Source: Strigops habroptila
Lineage: Eukaryota > Chordata > Aves > Psittaciformes > Psittacidae
Assembly (NCBI RefSeq): GCF_004027225.2
Contig: NC_044288.2
Span: forward strand, 4,763,719 to 4,827,718
Length of the DNA: 64,000 nucleotides
Reading direction: 5' to 3'
This document shows positions 23,601-36,700 of the stretch, piece after piece. The translations under genes were made by a program, and so were the position numbers. The notes under the pieces were generated by a model. That model ran no database searches. It saw nothing but the letters and a program-made list of their open reading frames with translations, and was not told the DNA's origin. Every line of letters starts with the position of its first letter. Position 1 is the stretch's first letter.

Positions 23601-25225
23601 TTTACAGCTCTAACAAAAAGCTTCTGTCGTTCAAACTGCTACTTATTGCTGTGAACTAGCTTTCCCATCAGCAAGCCAAGGCCTAAGAGTTTGAAACCAC
23701 CTAAGAAGCTGTTTGTGATCAAGTTAAATGGGAGAATCCCACCAGGAAAGTGATGCCCGAGTAGGAGGTCACACAAACAGCACTTTTCCACTCACTCTTC
23801 TGGTGAGACAAGACCCAAATAGCAAATGAAAAAAAAACCCAAGCAGATTATTTTTAATCAAAGAAGTAGGGCAAGGAACTTATCAGACAGCCTGATCTGA
23901 AATGAAAAAGCTAAAAAAGGTCAACAACCTTCTTCTCAAGGCACCTTTAGGCAGGAAAGCAAAGCAGTGGTTTGCTCTGTTTTCACACAGTCAGATGGGG
24001 CCTTGTTCATCTCAAGGACGTTCCCAGATGTGAAACACCTTCTCGCTGTTCAGGTCACCCAGGCTCTGCCTCCAGCACAGCACTTCCTCAACTGATGAGG
24101 TTCTCTCACCCCCAGGGTGAAGGTGGCTGAAGAGGCTGAGGCTCCTGCCCCTGGTGTCTGCGCTCTCCGCATCAAATCAGAGAGCGGGGAGCAGACATAC
24201 ACGGTCAAGATGCTGTTCACAGAGACCATCGGGGACCTGCGCCAGCACCTCGGCCGGGCCAGGTAGGCCTAGGGCTTGCTCCCCTCCTTACCCAGCTCCA
24301 TAGACCCCGGGGAAGGTTTCCCAGCTGCTGCTGAAGGCCCTGGAGCTCTGCTTCAAAGAGATCAGCCCTAGCTGAGCAGGGCTGAGGCTTACAGCCCCAG
24401 GAGCTGCTGGCACCCCTAGAGATGCTCTCTAGGCAGCACTGCCAGGGTCACACTTAACTCAGAGCATTTAACACCCACCTTTGCCAAAAAGCTGACACAG
24501 CCACAGATAAGCCTCTTCCGTTCTCTCAGAATTGCCACCCAGCCCAGGTCCATCCCTGCCTTTGCCTGCTTTCAGCCGACTATGCCACCATTCCCAAGGT
24601 ATTGGTGCTACCTGGAAGCTGAGCTGCAGCCTTCAGCGTGGCCAATGGACCCCTGCTGCTGGATAAACACCCCACTTTGCTCAGCCAGCTCTATATCCTA
24701 ATGGATTTAAAATGCTGTCCAAGGGCTCTCACACTCCTTTGGGGACAGTTCCAGATGGTTTTTGTTCTCTCCTGCTCCCACTCGTGTTGCAGGCCATAGC
24801 CCTGGCCTCAGCCTGAGCCCAGGATGAGCTCACTGCTGTTGGGACACAAGAGCCTCCGTCCCACCGCAGCTGTGCAGCCTGGAACAGCCACCCTCACTCT
24901 GGCTGGTTGCATTTGGGCAGGAAGCTCCTTTTTCTGCTCAGCTTGTGCTTGTGAATCAGTCTCTCCTCCCTTCATAACCACAGCTGGATCAGCCAGAGCA
25001 TCCCTCAAAACCTTTGGGATGGTGCCTGTAGGAAAGACTGTGCTGTTCTTTCCTAGGGGTGGAGACTCCAACTCCTATGAGATCATCAGTACCTTTCCCC
25101 AGAGGGTGTACACAGACAACTCACGGAGCCTGCAGGAATGTGGCCTGACCCCCAACGCCTGCTTACTGCTGCAGAGAAGAGACCCTCACCAGCAAGAGGG
25201 CTGCAAGCAGCTTAACAACTCCTAG
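14665..25225 (+). CDS. UBXN11: UBX domain-containing protein 11 (UBXN11/socius), complete
   Basis: Predicted p97/VCP adaptor-type protein, about 451 residues; the human protein is described as a binder of Rnd GTPases. Exons: 14665-14674, 15761-15853, 16110-16210, 16963-17017, 18173-18249, 18731-18845, 20216-20433, 20770-20847, 22173-22293, 23045-23148, 23375-23442, 24116-24262 and 25057-25225; all junctions keep frame. Exon 1 codes only MAA plus one base. Residues about 45-115 form a coiled coil matching human UBXN11, then a FLNDYGLIWVGE block and FWKPG. A SEP domain spans about residues 195-270 (YQNGIVMFN, DPSTQ, PSELQ). A UBX domain spans about 355-432 (LRIKSESGEQTY, STFPQRVY). The human Pro/Gly-rich repeat tail is absent; the protein ends soon after the UBX fold. 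An open in-frame stretch precedes the 20216 exon (see findings). Introns hold one CR1 piece and otherwise nothing recognised. Confidence 0.92.
14726..14740. repeat. (CA)n microsatellite
   Basis: About 7.5 CA units in UBXN11 intron 1. Confidence 0.9.
17214..17332 (+). mobile_element. CR1 LINE 3'-end fragment
   Basis: Sense-strand CR1 tail. It shows the CAGGTTGGACACAGGGGCTT block, CTGCTCTAGTGGAAGGTGTC and the TTAAGGTCCCTTCCAACCC terminus, followed by ATTCTAT. It is 5'-truncated and lies in a UBXN11 intron in the gene's orientation. Confidence 0.93.
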
Positions 25226-25953
25226 CAAGAGCTGCTCACCCAAATTCTGCAAGAGGAAGGAGCTGCCTTGCACTGTTAGCTCTGTTATAACCTCCCCTAG
25301 CTGGGAAAAGAGGAGAGGGGTGACTTTCCAGACTTAGTTTCATTGTGCCATTACCTGGGACAGATTGAAGTGCTCAGAGGCAGCGCGTGGATGCTCTTCT
25401 CCAAGGCCACTGGGCTCCTAATGCAGGGGCATTTCTGTCAGCTCAGACCCAAGCCCAGTTTCCTCATCTCTGCTGAAGGTTACACAGGTTGACCCCAGCC
25501 CAGGGAAGGCCACCAGCTTTACACACTGGGGTCCTGGCCAGTGGCTTAGCTCAGGGATTCTCTACAGCAGCAGGACAGACAAACAGCCAGGGTCAGTTTG
25601 CTTTCCACGCACAGCTGCTCCCCAGCGATTTCACCTGCACTTACACCACGAGATAAACAGGCTCAGTTATACGGTCCCTGGTGAGGCTAAACCAAGAGGC
25701 CTTGAGCCGTAGCAAGGTTGGGACTGAGCCAGGCTCGGCTCAGCCAGGAGATCCTGCTGCTGGGTTTCCTGTGCGTGAACAACTCCTTCCCTTGGACAGC
25801 CCCCAGCTGCGGCGGGGCCCAGGCTCGCAGCCACAGCGAGCTGCCAGCCCGGCTCCCTCCCTCCCTGCTGCAGCCAGGGGCTGGATGCTGCAACAGGACA
25901 CCGTGTCATTGGAGAAGAGCATAATCCCTCTGATGCTTCCCTGCTGAAGCCTG

Positions 25954-25959
25954 AATAAA
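25954..25959 (+). terminator. Poly(A) signal AATAAA of UBXN11
   Basis: First canonical AATAAA downstream of the UBXN11 stop codon, implying a 3' UTR of about 750 bases. Confidence 0.65.
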
Positions 25960-25975
25960 GCATCTTCCTCCCTCT

Positions 25976-26755
25976 CCCGTGGGCTGGGGCTGTGCTCTGC
26001 AGGCCCCTTTCCAGGCACATTCTTGCCTTTGCAGCTGTGACAAGCTCCCACTTGACTCTCAGCTGACAACACTCCCACTTGTGTGAGGCAGCATCTCCTG
26101 GCTGGTTCCCTTTCAGCAGAGACCCAGCTCTCATTCAAAGCTCCCACAAACCCACCGATTTAAGTTGCAGTTTCCAGTTCCATTAGATTTCAAGGGTGCA
26201 GTTGCTGCGGGAGGGGGCAGGATACCCAGAGCTCTTCCCAGATCACTCCAACCAGAGCCAGACCCTGCACAACCCAAGCACAGGAAGCTCCACTCCTCCA
26301 AACCAGCCACTTCCACAGGCTCCCCATGACTCAATCCCCACAGCTCCAAGCTAGTTTCCTTCCTTTCCCACCTATAGCAGTCATAGGAGCGTATGGGACC
26401 CTCCTATAGGGCAGCCTTTTCCACTGCCTCTCTACACCCTGGTCTGTAACCAACCAGGTCATCTTTGTGCCTGGCTGAAGCTGTTCTCCCCTGGGCTGCT
26501 GCTCTTACCACATAGAAAAGAACACTTGAGAGAGGTACCTGTCACTACCGAGCTGTAGGATATTCAGACAAGTCCTGTGAGCCTTTGATAAGCAGCAGAC
26601 ATCTAAGGTGTTAAGATGTTTGTGTCAGGCTGCATCAGTGAGTACAACAACTCGGCTTCTCTGAGCTGGAAATGGCTCAGAATCATTATGTAGGGCGATG
26701 TTTAACCTGTAGTCAAAATAAAACCAGATTTAAAAGAAACCCGCCGGTACCACCA
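25976..26755. other. Gap between the convergent UBXN11 and SH3BGRL3 3' ends
   Basis: No coding exon or repeat recognised. UBXN11 reads in from the left and SH3BGRL3 from the right, so the stretch is a transcription-termination zone. Confidence 0.5.
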
Positions 26756-26772
26756 TGAAAGGTACAGTAACA

Positions 26773-26778
26773 TTTAAT
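26773..26778 (-). terminator. Candidate poly(A) signal ATTAAA of SH3BGRL3
   Basis: TTTAAT on the + strand reads ATTAAA on the minus strand. It is the best signal found downstream of the SH3BGRL3 stop and implies a 3' UTR of about 840 bases. No canonical AATAAA was found closer. Confidence 0.45.
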
Positions 26779-27611
26779 AGCATCTCGGAAGACAACACTG
26801 GTTATAAACTTCCTTTTTGGCAGGAAAACAAAATGCACTTGGTCCGGGTTGCAATAAAAGCCAACTTAAAGAGGAAAGATAAGACAGCCCGAGCATCAGC
26901 TGTGCTGGAGCAGCCCTGAGCCATTAACGCTCACCAGGGAGCCCTGGCACCAGAGCAGCACAGGTCCCACCTCTAGGCCCATCCATCCCCCCAGGCAGCC
27001 TGCTGAGCACCAGCATTCACCCCCAGCCCTGGGCTTCCCTGGTGGGTGGTCAGGCCCCAGCTCTGTGCAGTATTTTTGCATTAAATTAAGACAAACCAGA
27101 AAAAAAAAAAAAGGACTTGGTTGCCGTAATCTGTGCAGTTGAGATGAATTAAACAAAAGTAAAATAAAAAAAGGGAAGTGAGGCAGCAGGGTTTACAATT
27201 TTAACAGCAACTGGGAGAAGTGGGAAGTAACATCAACCCTAAGCCCTTCCCTCCTGAAGCAGAAGCTCTCCCTGCAGAGGCGAGGGCTGACAGACGGCTG
27301 CACTTCACGCAGCCCCAGAGGCTTTGCTGTGTACGGAGGCACTGGAAGCTGCCGTGAGCCAGGCCCAGCTTTGCTCAAAGGCCATGCGCAGCGAGCGTCA
27401 GACTTTCTTTGGATCCCTTTGAGATGATATCAGGGTTAGGCAGGAGGGAATCGTAGGCAGCTGCAATGAGTAGTTTTGGTCATGGGTTTCCCTGTGCTGG
27501 GATATAGGTCGTGGTGCCAGGACAGTGCTGACAACCTGGAAGTGAAGGTGGTCGGAGATGAGGGTGCTCAGGAATGCAGGTAGAGTCCAGGACGAAGGGG
27601 GAGCCCGGGGC

Positions 27612-28578
27612 TCAGGCCAACTTCAGGAACTCCTGCAGGGTGTTTTGCTCCACTGCTTCCACAAAGAGCTCATAATCCTGCAGGGAAAAGCCACAAGTCA
27701 CTCACAAGGCAAGAGCAAGCAGGCTGCTCGCACCAGTCCCCTGAGCATGCAGCACAAACCAGCTCATGGCACAGCTGCCAGTCAGTTGTGTGGAGAATGA
27801 CAGGGTGACATGAGGATGGCCCCACACAGCACAGCCCCGCTGCCCACCCGTACCCCAAGTCCCCTGCCCGGATCCCCTTTTTCACAAGCCACTGTGCTCC
27901 GTCCCCCCTGGCAGCACCTTGTCCGTGTGCCTCACAAGAAATGCTTTTTAAAAGGCATCTTGACACCATTCGTAGCAAAAAGAAGGGGACGGGACTGTGC
28001 CCACCACCCAGCCTCCACGGTGCTGAGCACAAGCCTCACCCCGCAGTAGTGGTCTCCGTTGACGATCTGGGGTGGGATGGCTTTGGGGTTACCGGCCTTC
28101 GCCCTCATCTCCTCCCGCAGAGCGTTGTCCTGGGAGATATCCACCAGCTCGTACTTGATGTTTTTCCCATCGAGGATTCTGGTTACTTCGCTCTGTTGGG
28201 ATTTGATCTGGAAGCCGGGCAGGAAAGGCGGGTTATGGGGAGCTGGAGAGGAGCCCGAAGGGCGGGCACGCACCCCAGCGTGCCAGCCACACTCTGCAAG
28301 CGCTCCTGGAGCCACTGCTCCGTACGGGCCATGATCCACATCCCACCCGGACACGGGGCTCGGCCCTGCGCGGGGCGGAGGGGGACACCCAGCGCGGAGG
28401 GATGGATCCAGCGCAGCGTGAGCAGGGGAGGGGACTCCAGGGATGGGTTAGAGACGCCCACCCCAGGGAAGAGGGGCCCCGGGACACGCAGCCCTGCCCC
28501 AGCGGAACCCGGGGCGCCGCCGCCGCTCACCTCCCGGGAGCCGGTCACCGAGGTGCTGTAAACCTTGAGGGTGCTCAT
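27612..28578 (-). CDS. SH3BGRL3: SH3 domain-binding glutamic acid-rich-like protein 3, complete, three exons, 93 residues
   Basis: Small cytosolic protein with a glutaredoxin-like thioredoxin fold that lacks the redox CxxC pair. Exons on the minus strand: 28531-28578 (MSTLKVYSTSVTGSRE), 28040-28207 (starting IKSQQSEVTRILDGK, ending NGDHYCG) and 27612-27677 (DYELFVEAVEQNTLQEFLKL-A, stop). All introns are phase 0. The length equals the human protein and identity is very high across the whole chain. The start lies in a CpG island with an inverted CCAAT box at 28678-28682. The CEP85 poly(A) signal is only about 220 bases upstream of this start codon on the same strand, so promoter and upstream 3' end nearly touch. 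Confidence 0.97.
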
Positions 28579-28794
28579 GCTGCGATCGCGGCCGCTCCCT
28601 GCGCTCAGCCCGGCGGAGGGAGGGACGGAGGAAGGGAACGGGCGGCCCCGCCGCCGCCCGGCATGTGACTGCGGGGACCAATGGGGCCGGCGGGTCCGGG
28701 CATGCGGCGTCGGCGGGGCCCGGCCCCGGGGAGCCACCGCCGCACCCCCCCTTCCCCGCAGCGGGAGCGCTTGGCACGGGTGGAGCAGAGCAGC

Positions 28795-28800
28795 TTTATT
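28795..28800 (-). terminator. Poly(A) signal AATAAA of CEP85
   Basis: TTTATT on the + strand reads AATAAA on the minus strand, about 2.0 kb past the CEP85 stop codon. The stretch 28801-30783 holds no other gene and is read as CEP85 3' UTR. Confidence 0.7.
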
Positions 28801-30783
28801 TTATACTCAAAACACTCAGTACAAACAAGTGGGTGAGACAAAGGCCGGTAGAAATACACAGCGCCCGACGCGACGGGGGGATACGCAGGAAAACAGGCAA
28901 ACAGGGTGAGAACGTGGTCCTGCTGCCCCTGTCTGGGGTGCTCTGTAAAGAGGAGGCCCCGAATTACCCCTGCACGGAGAGCAGCAGGCGTGTACAGCAG
29001 ATAGAATCACTGTCTTAGCCAAATGGGTCCAGTTTTGCAGGAAGAAGAGAGAGGAACACACAAGCCAGGGTCCCCCCAGCTGCTGGGACAGGGCCAGGCG
29101 TGAGGCTCTGAGCATCAACTGAGCTGGTTTCAGCCACGACAGAGGGCAAACGTGTCCCTGCACAGCACCTGGGAATTAGATCTTGCACCCTAAAGTGGGG
29201 AAAGGGGATGGTGCCAAACAGCACCCTACCGAGAGAGCAACTCAGACTGGTGCTGCTCTGCACCCCAGTGCCTAGAGGGCTCCCAGCAGCCAGGACAAAC
29301 GACTGCAGGAAATAGCCTTGGCCCACATTTAGCTCAGTACCTGGCAGCAGCAGCCTGGGAACAGACACAGCCTGAAATGTAATACACCAGATGCAGGAAG
29401 AACAGGGCAGATGCTGCTGTGCTCTCTCCCTGTGCCATGCAGGGGGTAGCTCAGGACAGCAAACTAACCACTTCTCTGCCACCATCACCCGTGGTGGCCA
29501 AACACTAAGAACAAAACAAATTTGGTCTTAAGAAAAAAGGAACAACAAAAACCTTTCTCCCAAACCTCGGGCTTGCAGCCCCAAAGTGAACCAAGAAACA
29601 TGCAACCAACAGAAGTTTAGCAGTATTTTCTCTCCTGTAGTACAACTGACTGACTATCCTGCTCTTAAGCTGAAAACAAAAAAAATTCCACCCTCAGCAC
29701 CACAGCATTGAGACAAGCAAGTGCTGTAGAGCTGTCACTAGGTTAAGGAGGGTTGTGATAAAGCAAATCACATCCCATACAGATTTATTTAGAAATCCCA
29801 TCATTTAGCAGAGGAGCAGGAAGTTCCCAGAGATCAAGGGGCATGGCTACAACAAAGCCCCAGTAGTCACTGCCTTGCAGGCAGCAGGAAGAGCTCTCAG
29901 ATCCAGCCGTGCCATCCTGCCATGGTAGGACCGGAATGGCTTTGTCCCTAGCAAGCTGAGGGCCAAGCAGAGGTGCATCTCCCCACTGCCCTGGGCAGCT
30001 CCCCTGGAGTGCAGAGCCTCTGGATGGTTCTAGAGGCTGCTACAAGGAACAGCAGTTTCTCCCCCTGCCAGCAGATACATTAGCGTGGGGATAGGAGGTT
30101 TCTCTAGAACATTAAGGCACTTCAGCATCAATCTGCTTCCTCTGCAGCCTGAATCATACCCACAAACAGAGTGCTATTTTGGGGGATAAAAGGCTTAAGG
30201 CTTCAGGGGTAGCAGTGCCCAAGGGGAGCATTTTCAGAGTCTTCTTTTAGTGTTGCTTTATTCCCCAACTCCTCTTGGCTACTGAAAGACTCTAGATGCG
30301 TTTACCTGAGGAAAGCAGGTCCTGCTCCACAGATAGTCCCTGAACACTCCAATAATCCTCTGGTCTTACTAGTGACACAGGATCTGCACAGAGAATTTAT
30401 CAGAAAGACCAGGGCATATGTTTCCTTTCAGTGATGATTTTAACTGTCACATTTGCATGTTCAGCATTTGACATGCCTGGAAGGCAATTCAGAATTCATC
30501 TCCCAGCATCAGAGACCACACCAGCTCCAGCAAACACAGCATAAACACATTCCACAAGATCAAAGCTACTGCAAAGCCTGACACCAAAGCCCTGAATGAT
30601 TCCAGTTCGGCAGCTAAACACTTCTGGCAACAAGCCCCCTGGATTCTCATGGATTGGATAAGTCACACATCTTGTACCCGAGCAAAGGGATGGTAAAGTG
30701 CTGAATAGGTTTTGAGTTGTAGGAGCTCTAGACTCCTGAGAGTTTCAAGTCTTCATTTCCTGTCTTACTTTGGGGAGTATTCT

Positions 30784-33700
30784 TTACTGGGTGATGCAGT
30801 TGTCTCCCATGTCCTGAGCATATCTGTCAGATATTGCCATCCTTAAGTCCTCCACCTCTTTGTGAAGCTGTTTTACCTCCACCAGTTTCTTTGCAAGTCC
30901 ATCAGGGCTCAGTAAGTCATCCTTCTCCTTAGCAGAGTACTGCACAGCTGTGGAGTCAGAGAAGGGAGTCACCTCAACATGTAGTTCTGACCAAGATTCA
31001 CACATTTGCAAATGAAGCAGAAAAACCCATGCATGTTTGCAAAGGAGGTGCTACTTAACATTTAGTTCTTACAGCACGCACCTTCAGAGCTGGCTAACCA
31101 CAGAAAGAAGTTTCAGAATCCGAGAAAGATGAGAACTTCTATATTATAGAAGTGCTATATTATACTTGAGTTTCATTCCACCACAGCACAGGAACTGAGG
31201 GGTTTGCTCTATCATCACTCCACCTACTTACAGCGAATTCCCAGGAGCAGAGAGAGGTTGGGATCCTTGCCCTGAGCCCTCTGAGTGACAATGCTGTAGA
31301 CAGACTGCAAATCCTGCAGACAACTGGCCAGCTCGCTGTGCAGGTCCTGGGCCAGGCGGGCTGTCTCAGCTGGCAGTGGCTGGGTTGTTAGCTCTGCCTG
31401 ACGGAGCCGCTCCTGAAGGGTCAGGTTCTTCTCAATGAGATCCTGGTTCTGCACTGAGAGCTGAACAAATGGGCACAGCAGGTTAGTGGTCACCTGGTTT
31501 GGAACTAGCACACTTAGAACAACTTAACACAACTGCTCGGTGATGGCGGGAGGAGCTGGTTTATATCAAGCCCTCCAGACTATTGCCAGATAAGCAAGAG
31601 TCAGTTCTACAAGGATTAGGAAAAAATTCTCCACCTAGACGGTGATCAGGCATTGGAACAGGCTTCCTAGGGAAGTGGTGGAATCACCATCCCTGGAAGT
31701 GTTAAGAAAACTCCCAACATATAGATGAGGCACTTAGTGACATGGTTCAGTGGTGGCCTTGGCAGTGCTGGGTTAATGGTTGGACTTGATGATCTTAAAG
31801 GTCTTTTTCCAACCGAGTTGATTCTATGATTCTGTTCTAAGGTCTGAGAATTTGGCTTCCCTGGCTCAGACAGGAAGCACCCCATGACACTGCACTATCC
31901 CTGCTGAGGCACGATGCAACAAAATAAGCTTCCAGGAGGTTGTGCATCAGCTGCTCACTCCAACACCGGCCATGCCTTCCCTCAACGGCTGCCATCGTGC
32001 TTGGCTTCCTTCAGGCTGGAGAGTGGGGCTCAGCCCTGCCCTTCAACCAGGGCTGTGAGGCCCGGTTGGAGCCCCGCTCGCTGCCGTGCTGCCCCCAGCT
32101 GGCAAACTCAGCGTCCTCCACCACAGCCCCGGCTGAAGTTCCCAAGGCAGGAACTGCCTTTCTCCTCCTGCTTTGGAACACAGAAGAGCTCCTTTCAGAG
32201 CAACTGACTAGCAGGAAGCAGGAGAGGTTGTGTTGCTGACTGCAAATTAAGGGCCTAGCTAAAAGACAATTTCTCGTTCATTCAGCTGCTATGCTCAGGC
32301 ACTCAACACTCCTGCTCTGACCTCTTTCACAGCGGCCCGGAGCTGCTGCAGGGCATTTTCTCTTCTCACCGCCTCCTCTTTCAGAGCTTGGCTTGTCCCC
32401 TCTTCCTGGGTCACCTGTTCTTCCAGGTTCTGGAACAGACCATGGGTAAGTAGTCAGTCTGACTCACATCACAGCAGGTTCTCAAGTTCTAGGTCCCTCC
32501 ACAGTCACCTCTCACCTTTACTTGCAAGGACAACTGCTCTGCCGCCTTCTGCTGTTTGTCCACAATCTGGAATCAAAAGCAGAGGCATCAGAACTGGCCA
32601 CACAAACAGTAATTCCACCAGGATTTCTCCTTCAGTAGGACAGCACCTCCTCCCTTTTCCTGTCCATTTACTGCTTTTATCACTGCTCCTGTTAGTAGTG
32701 GATTCCCTGATGAAAGGCACCTGATAAAAGGTGCCATTAGAAGTATCAGCTAAATAGAGACAGGACAAGTTGCATCCACATGGTTTGCTTCTCCCCTCTT
32801 CTGCATTCTGCAACTTCTCTCCAGTGTTAACTGCAGGAAAGCATAGTTATCACACCAAGAACAGCTTCTAAAACCCCTCAGTCTGGAATTCCAGGAACTG
32901 CTTCTGCAGTACAACAGTGACTGCAAAAGTCCCTGATTTCATTTTTAGTGCCTGGTGTGACTCAGTGGAAGGAAAAATGTGTGATTCCCAGTTGGGGCAC
33001 GGTTACCTTCCTGAGGCGGTCACATTCTTTCTTCAGAGAGTCATTTTCTATCTTCTGTCTCTCCCCATCCTGGGCAGGGGCTCCTCTCTCTGCATTCTTC
33101 ACACACTGCTGCACCTTGTCCTGCAAGCTGCAATTGGCAGAACACCATGGGAAAACCAGCTTTATTTAGGGTGGTTCCCTCACTATGAGGGGGCAAATGA
33201 TTTTGATCTCAGGTGTCAGTGTTGCCAGGGCTATGACAGAAGTCTCCCTCCTTGGACACAGCCCTACCCATGATATTGGCACATTTGCAGAGACAACAAT
33301 TGCAGATTAAGTAGGTCCATTTTGCAAGGAGTTATGGTTGATAAGAGCAATAACCTGAGGACACAGACAAACCCAAGTAACAGAACAGGGGCCCCCTTTC
33401 TTTCAGCATGTGGTTCTGCTCCCACCCTCCACTGCTGGTGCGTGGTTTTGGCAAGCACTCACACAATCATCACAAATCCATGGTAACCAGGTTCTGACAG
33501 GAGGGGCAGTGGCTGTGCTGAATCATCACTGCTCTTGTGCAGCAATTACTTCAGTGCTAAGAGGAAGCTTGTTCTAATCCTCCTGATTTTTTACCTGCGC
33601 ACAGTGGAAAGAAGCTCCAGCTCCTTGTGTTTTTGGGTTTCTAGCTGCACCTCTTGCTCCCTGAAAGCAGCCCGGACATCTCCAAGCTCAGTTTCCAGTG

Positions 33701-36700
33701 CCAGCACTGTTTCTTGCATAGCAGTACTCTTCAGTTCAGATTCCTTCAGCTGCAACAAAGACCATCATAACATTCTAGAGACCTCCCAGGGGTTTTACCA
33801 CACGGAGCATGTTTCAACTACATTTGCAATGTCAATTTTTAGTACCTATGTGATAATTCTCAGCTATAGCTCAGAACATTCCTCCTCCAAAAAAGCCAGA
33901 CCACAACTTTACTTAAGCAGCTGCACAGGGGATAAACTGCAGCTGTAGAAAAGTCACCTGAGCAAGTATATGAAGAGCTATCATCACAACTCAACAGAAG
34001 TTTTACCTTCTGACTCTGTTTCTGGTGGTCCTCAAGGGTTGGTAGATCAGCCAGGTATCGTTCCAGGGTCTCAATTCTCTGTTGTCTCTCTCTGTTTTGT
34101 TCAGATTCCTTCTGGCATTTCTTTTTAAGGTTATTAATGTGTTTGTCTCTTCCTTTTACCTGCAGGGACAGTTATAAACAAGTTTAGTTTATATAATGTC
34201 TTGTCCATTCTTCAGTCCTGTGTAAGCCTCATTTACCTTTTTGTACAGCACTCAACACCAAAACACAAGATCACCTTAACCCAGCAGCATTTCTGCTCAT
34301 TTAGCTAAAGATAGGCTTCCTCTCTGGTTAAAAAGAGGAGGTACTGAAATACTTCTAACTGCAGGAGGAAGGGCTTTTGCTTATAATCCAAAGTACTCTA
34401 CAAGGAGACCAGAAAATACCTCCAATGACACATGGCCACAAAAAGCTTTCATCTCGGCACTACATGGATGTTTAGGTTCTCAAAGCAAAACCACCTTCCC
34501 ATCTCTAGAGCAATGGGATCATACCCTTTCTTCCTGTTTTTTTAACTCCTCTGCATGTTTCTGCATAGTTTCTTTCAGTGACTCCCGGATCAGCTTTGCA
34601 TCCACCTCTGCAGCAGCCAGTTTTCTCTCCAATTCAATCTTTTCCTTACTGAGGGATTCAGTCTTCTCTGTGAACTGTGCTCGAAGAAATGTGTTCTCGC
34701 GCTGCAGCTCCTGCAAACAGAGACAAGCTGGCACTAAGCAGCTGTGCTGCCTCAGAGCTGTGTTCTCAGCCCCCCTCATACACTGCAGTATCTGAAACAG
34801 CATTCATCAGTGCTGTCAGGCGTTCGCCTCACTAGCACAGCTTCTAAACAAACCATAGTACTTCAGGGCTTGAAATCTCAAAAACAGGTAATAGGGATCC
34901 CATACAAAGGATCACTTGACTCTGCTTAGCCCTCCTACTCAGGGAGCATCTAATAAGAAGTGATAAGGCCACTGGATTCAATACCTATTTCTTACTGACA
35001 CCCTGCTGCATGCAATTACCTGCATTCTCAACATGTAGACGTCTCCACAGGTTGCTGGACAGCCAAGCAGGGCACTGTGAACCTGTAGTTCACTTTCCCT
35101 GACCTTCTGCTCCAACTGTGATATGTGTTGTCTTTGCCTGTAAAAAAAAACCAACTGATAACACATTGTCCTCAAACGCACAGCAGAGAGCAATACAGCA
35201 TGAACAGTGCCACCACAACTCTAATGCTCCATACAGGGATGAGCAGACCAGAAAGACAACTCTGCAACTCAGAAGTGACCTGCAGAGAAATTATCTGGAA
35301 GATTCCATGATATCCATTTCAAAGTTTTTTAGAATTGGTATTAACTTTTCTTCCCTCCCTTCAAAGCCACCCCCCCAGCAATGATTATAGACAAAACACA
35401 GAAGCCTTCCATGCTTTGGAGGATCTGGCTTGGTTCTGGAGCTTGTGTGAGTGACAGAGAACTCCAAATGAGCAACCAGAAACAGTATTTACAGCCCAAA
35501 TGCTGAAGATCCCTTCAGGATCATCATCCTAATTCCAAAAGGAAGGGGAGGAGAGCTCATGAAAAATATATGTTCTTCTCAAAGGTCATCATATTGCTCT
35601 TTGCAACAAAAGAAGCTCAGTTGGGCAAGAGGGAACCTGAGCTATGACCTTTCCTTGGTGCTCTTAAACCCCTCACTTTCCAAAAGGAAATGCACTGGAG
35701 CCCTTACACCACCTGTCAGTAGCAAACTCTCACCTATCAATGAGGAGCTCTTTCTCCTTGAGCAGGTTTTCATTGGAGTTCAGGATATTGATCCACTGAG
35801 CTGGATCAGGAGTAGGCAGTGAAGGAGAATACATGGAGGGATGGTGGCAGGCGCCTCCATTTTGTAACTGAAAGAGGAGACAAGATGAGGAAGGAGAGGT
35901 TTGTGCTCCACAGAGGTAACTGCAACACTGCTAGAGCTATTTTGCACCCTGTGTGCTCATCTGCATGCCAGGACGGAGCTATTTCAGGCTCCGTCGATGT
36001 CCAAGAACAAGTAACTTTGCCCAAGCACAACTGGAGATTAACAAATAATTTTAGCTCGCTGGAAACAATTTGTCTCCATTCGGGTACAGCTGGTGGGATA
36101 AACAAACTGGTTCCATCTCATAAACTGCTTAGTTTTAGGCAGCTTTTTTAAACAAAATAAGTGTTTCCCAACTCTAGATAAGGAACACAGTTATTGTAGA
36201 AGTGAAGAACTTCTCAGCATGCTTTTTCTTCACAGTTCCTAGCAGACAGGATATTTCCCTCTTGATCTGAACCGTTGTGCAGTGCTGTAACATAATACAG
36301 AGCTGCTCTCCGTAAGCAGCACGTCAAATGATACCTGTGACACCACATGCTGTAAAAACAGATCATTAACAGACTTTCGGTGTAAGACAGGGAGAAGCAG
36401 GAGACATTTTCCCTTCTTGCTTTGTAAGTCTGGAACAACAATTCATGACTAAACACGAAGGGTTCCAAGCTCCTACATTCACACAAGCAGCTCCTTACCT
36501 GCATTTGCTCTACTTGCAATCGCACTTTGTCCAGCTGCTGTTTCCAAGCACTGAGCTCACAGACCCTCTCATGTGGGTGCAGTGTGCAGGCTTCCTGCAT
36601 CCATGCTCGAGATGGAGGGCTTACAGGCTTTGAATAGAAATTGTTGGCCTGGAGTCCTGTTGGCATCAGTCTGTTCCCGCTCGGCCACGTTCCATCCTGG

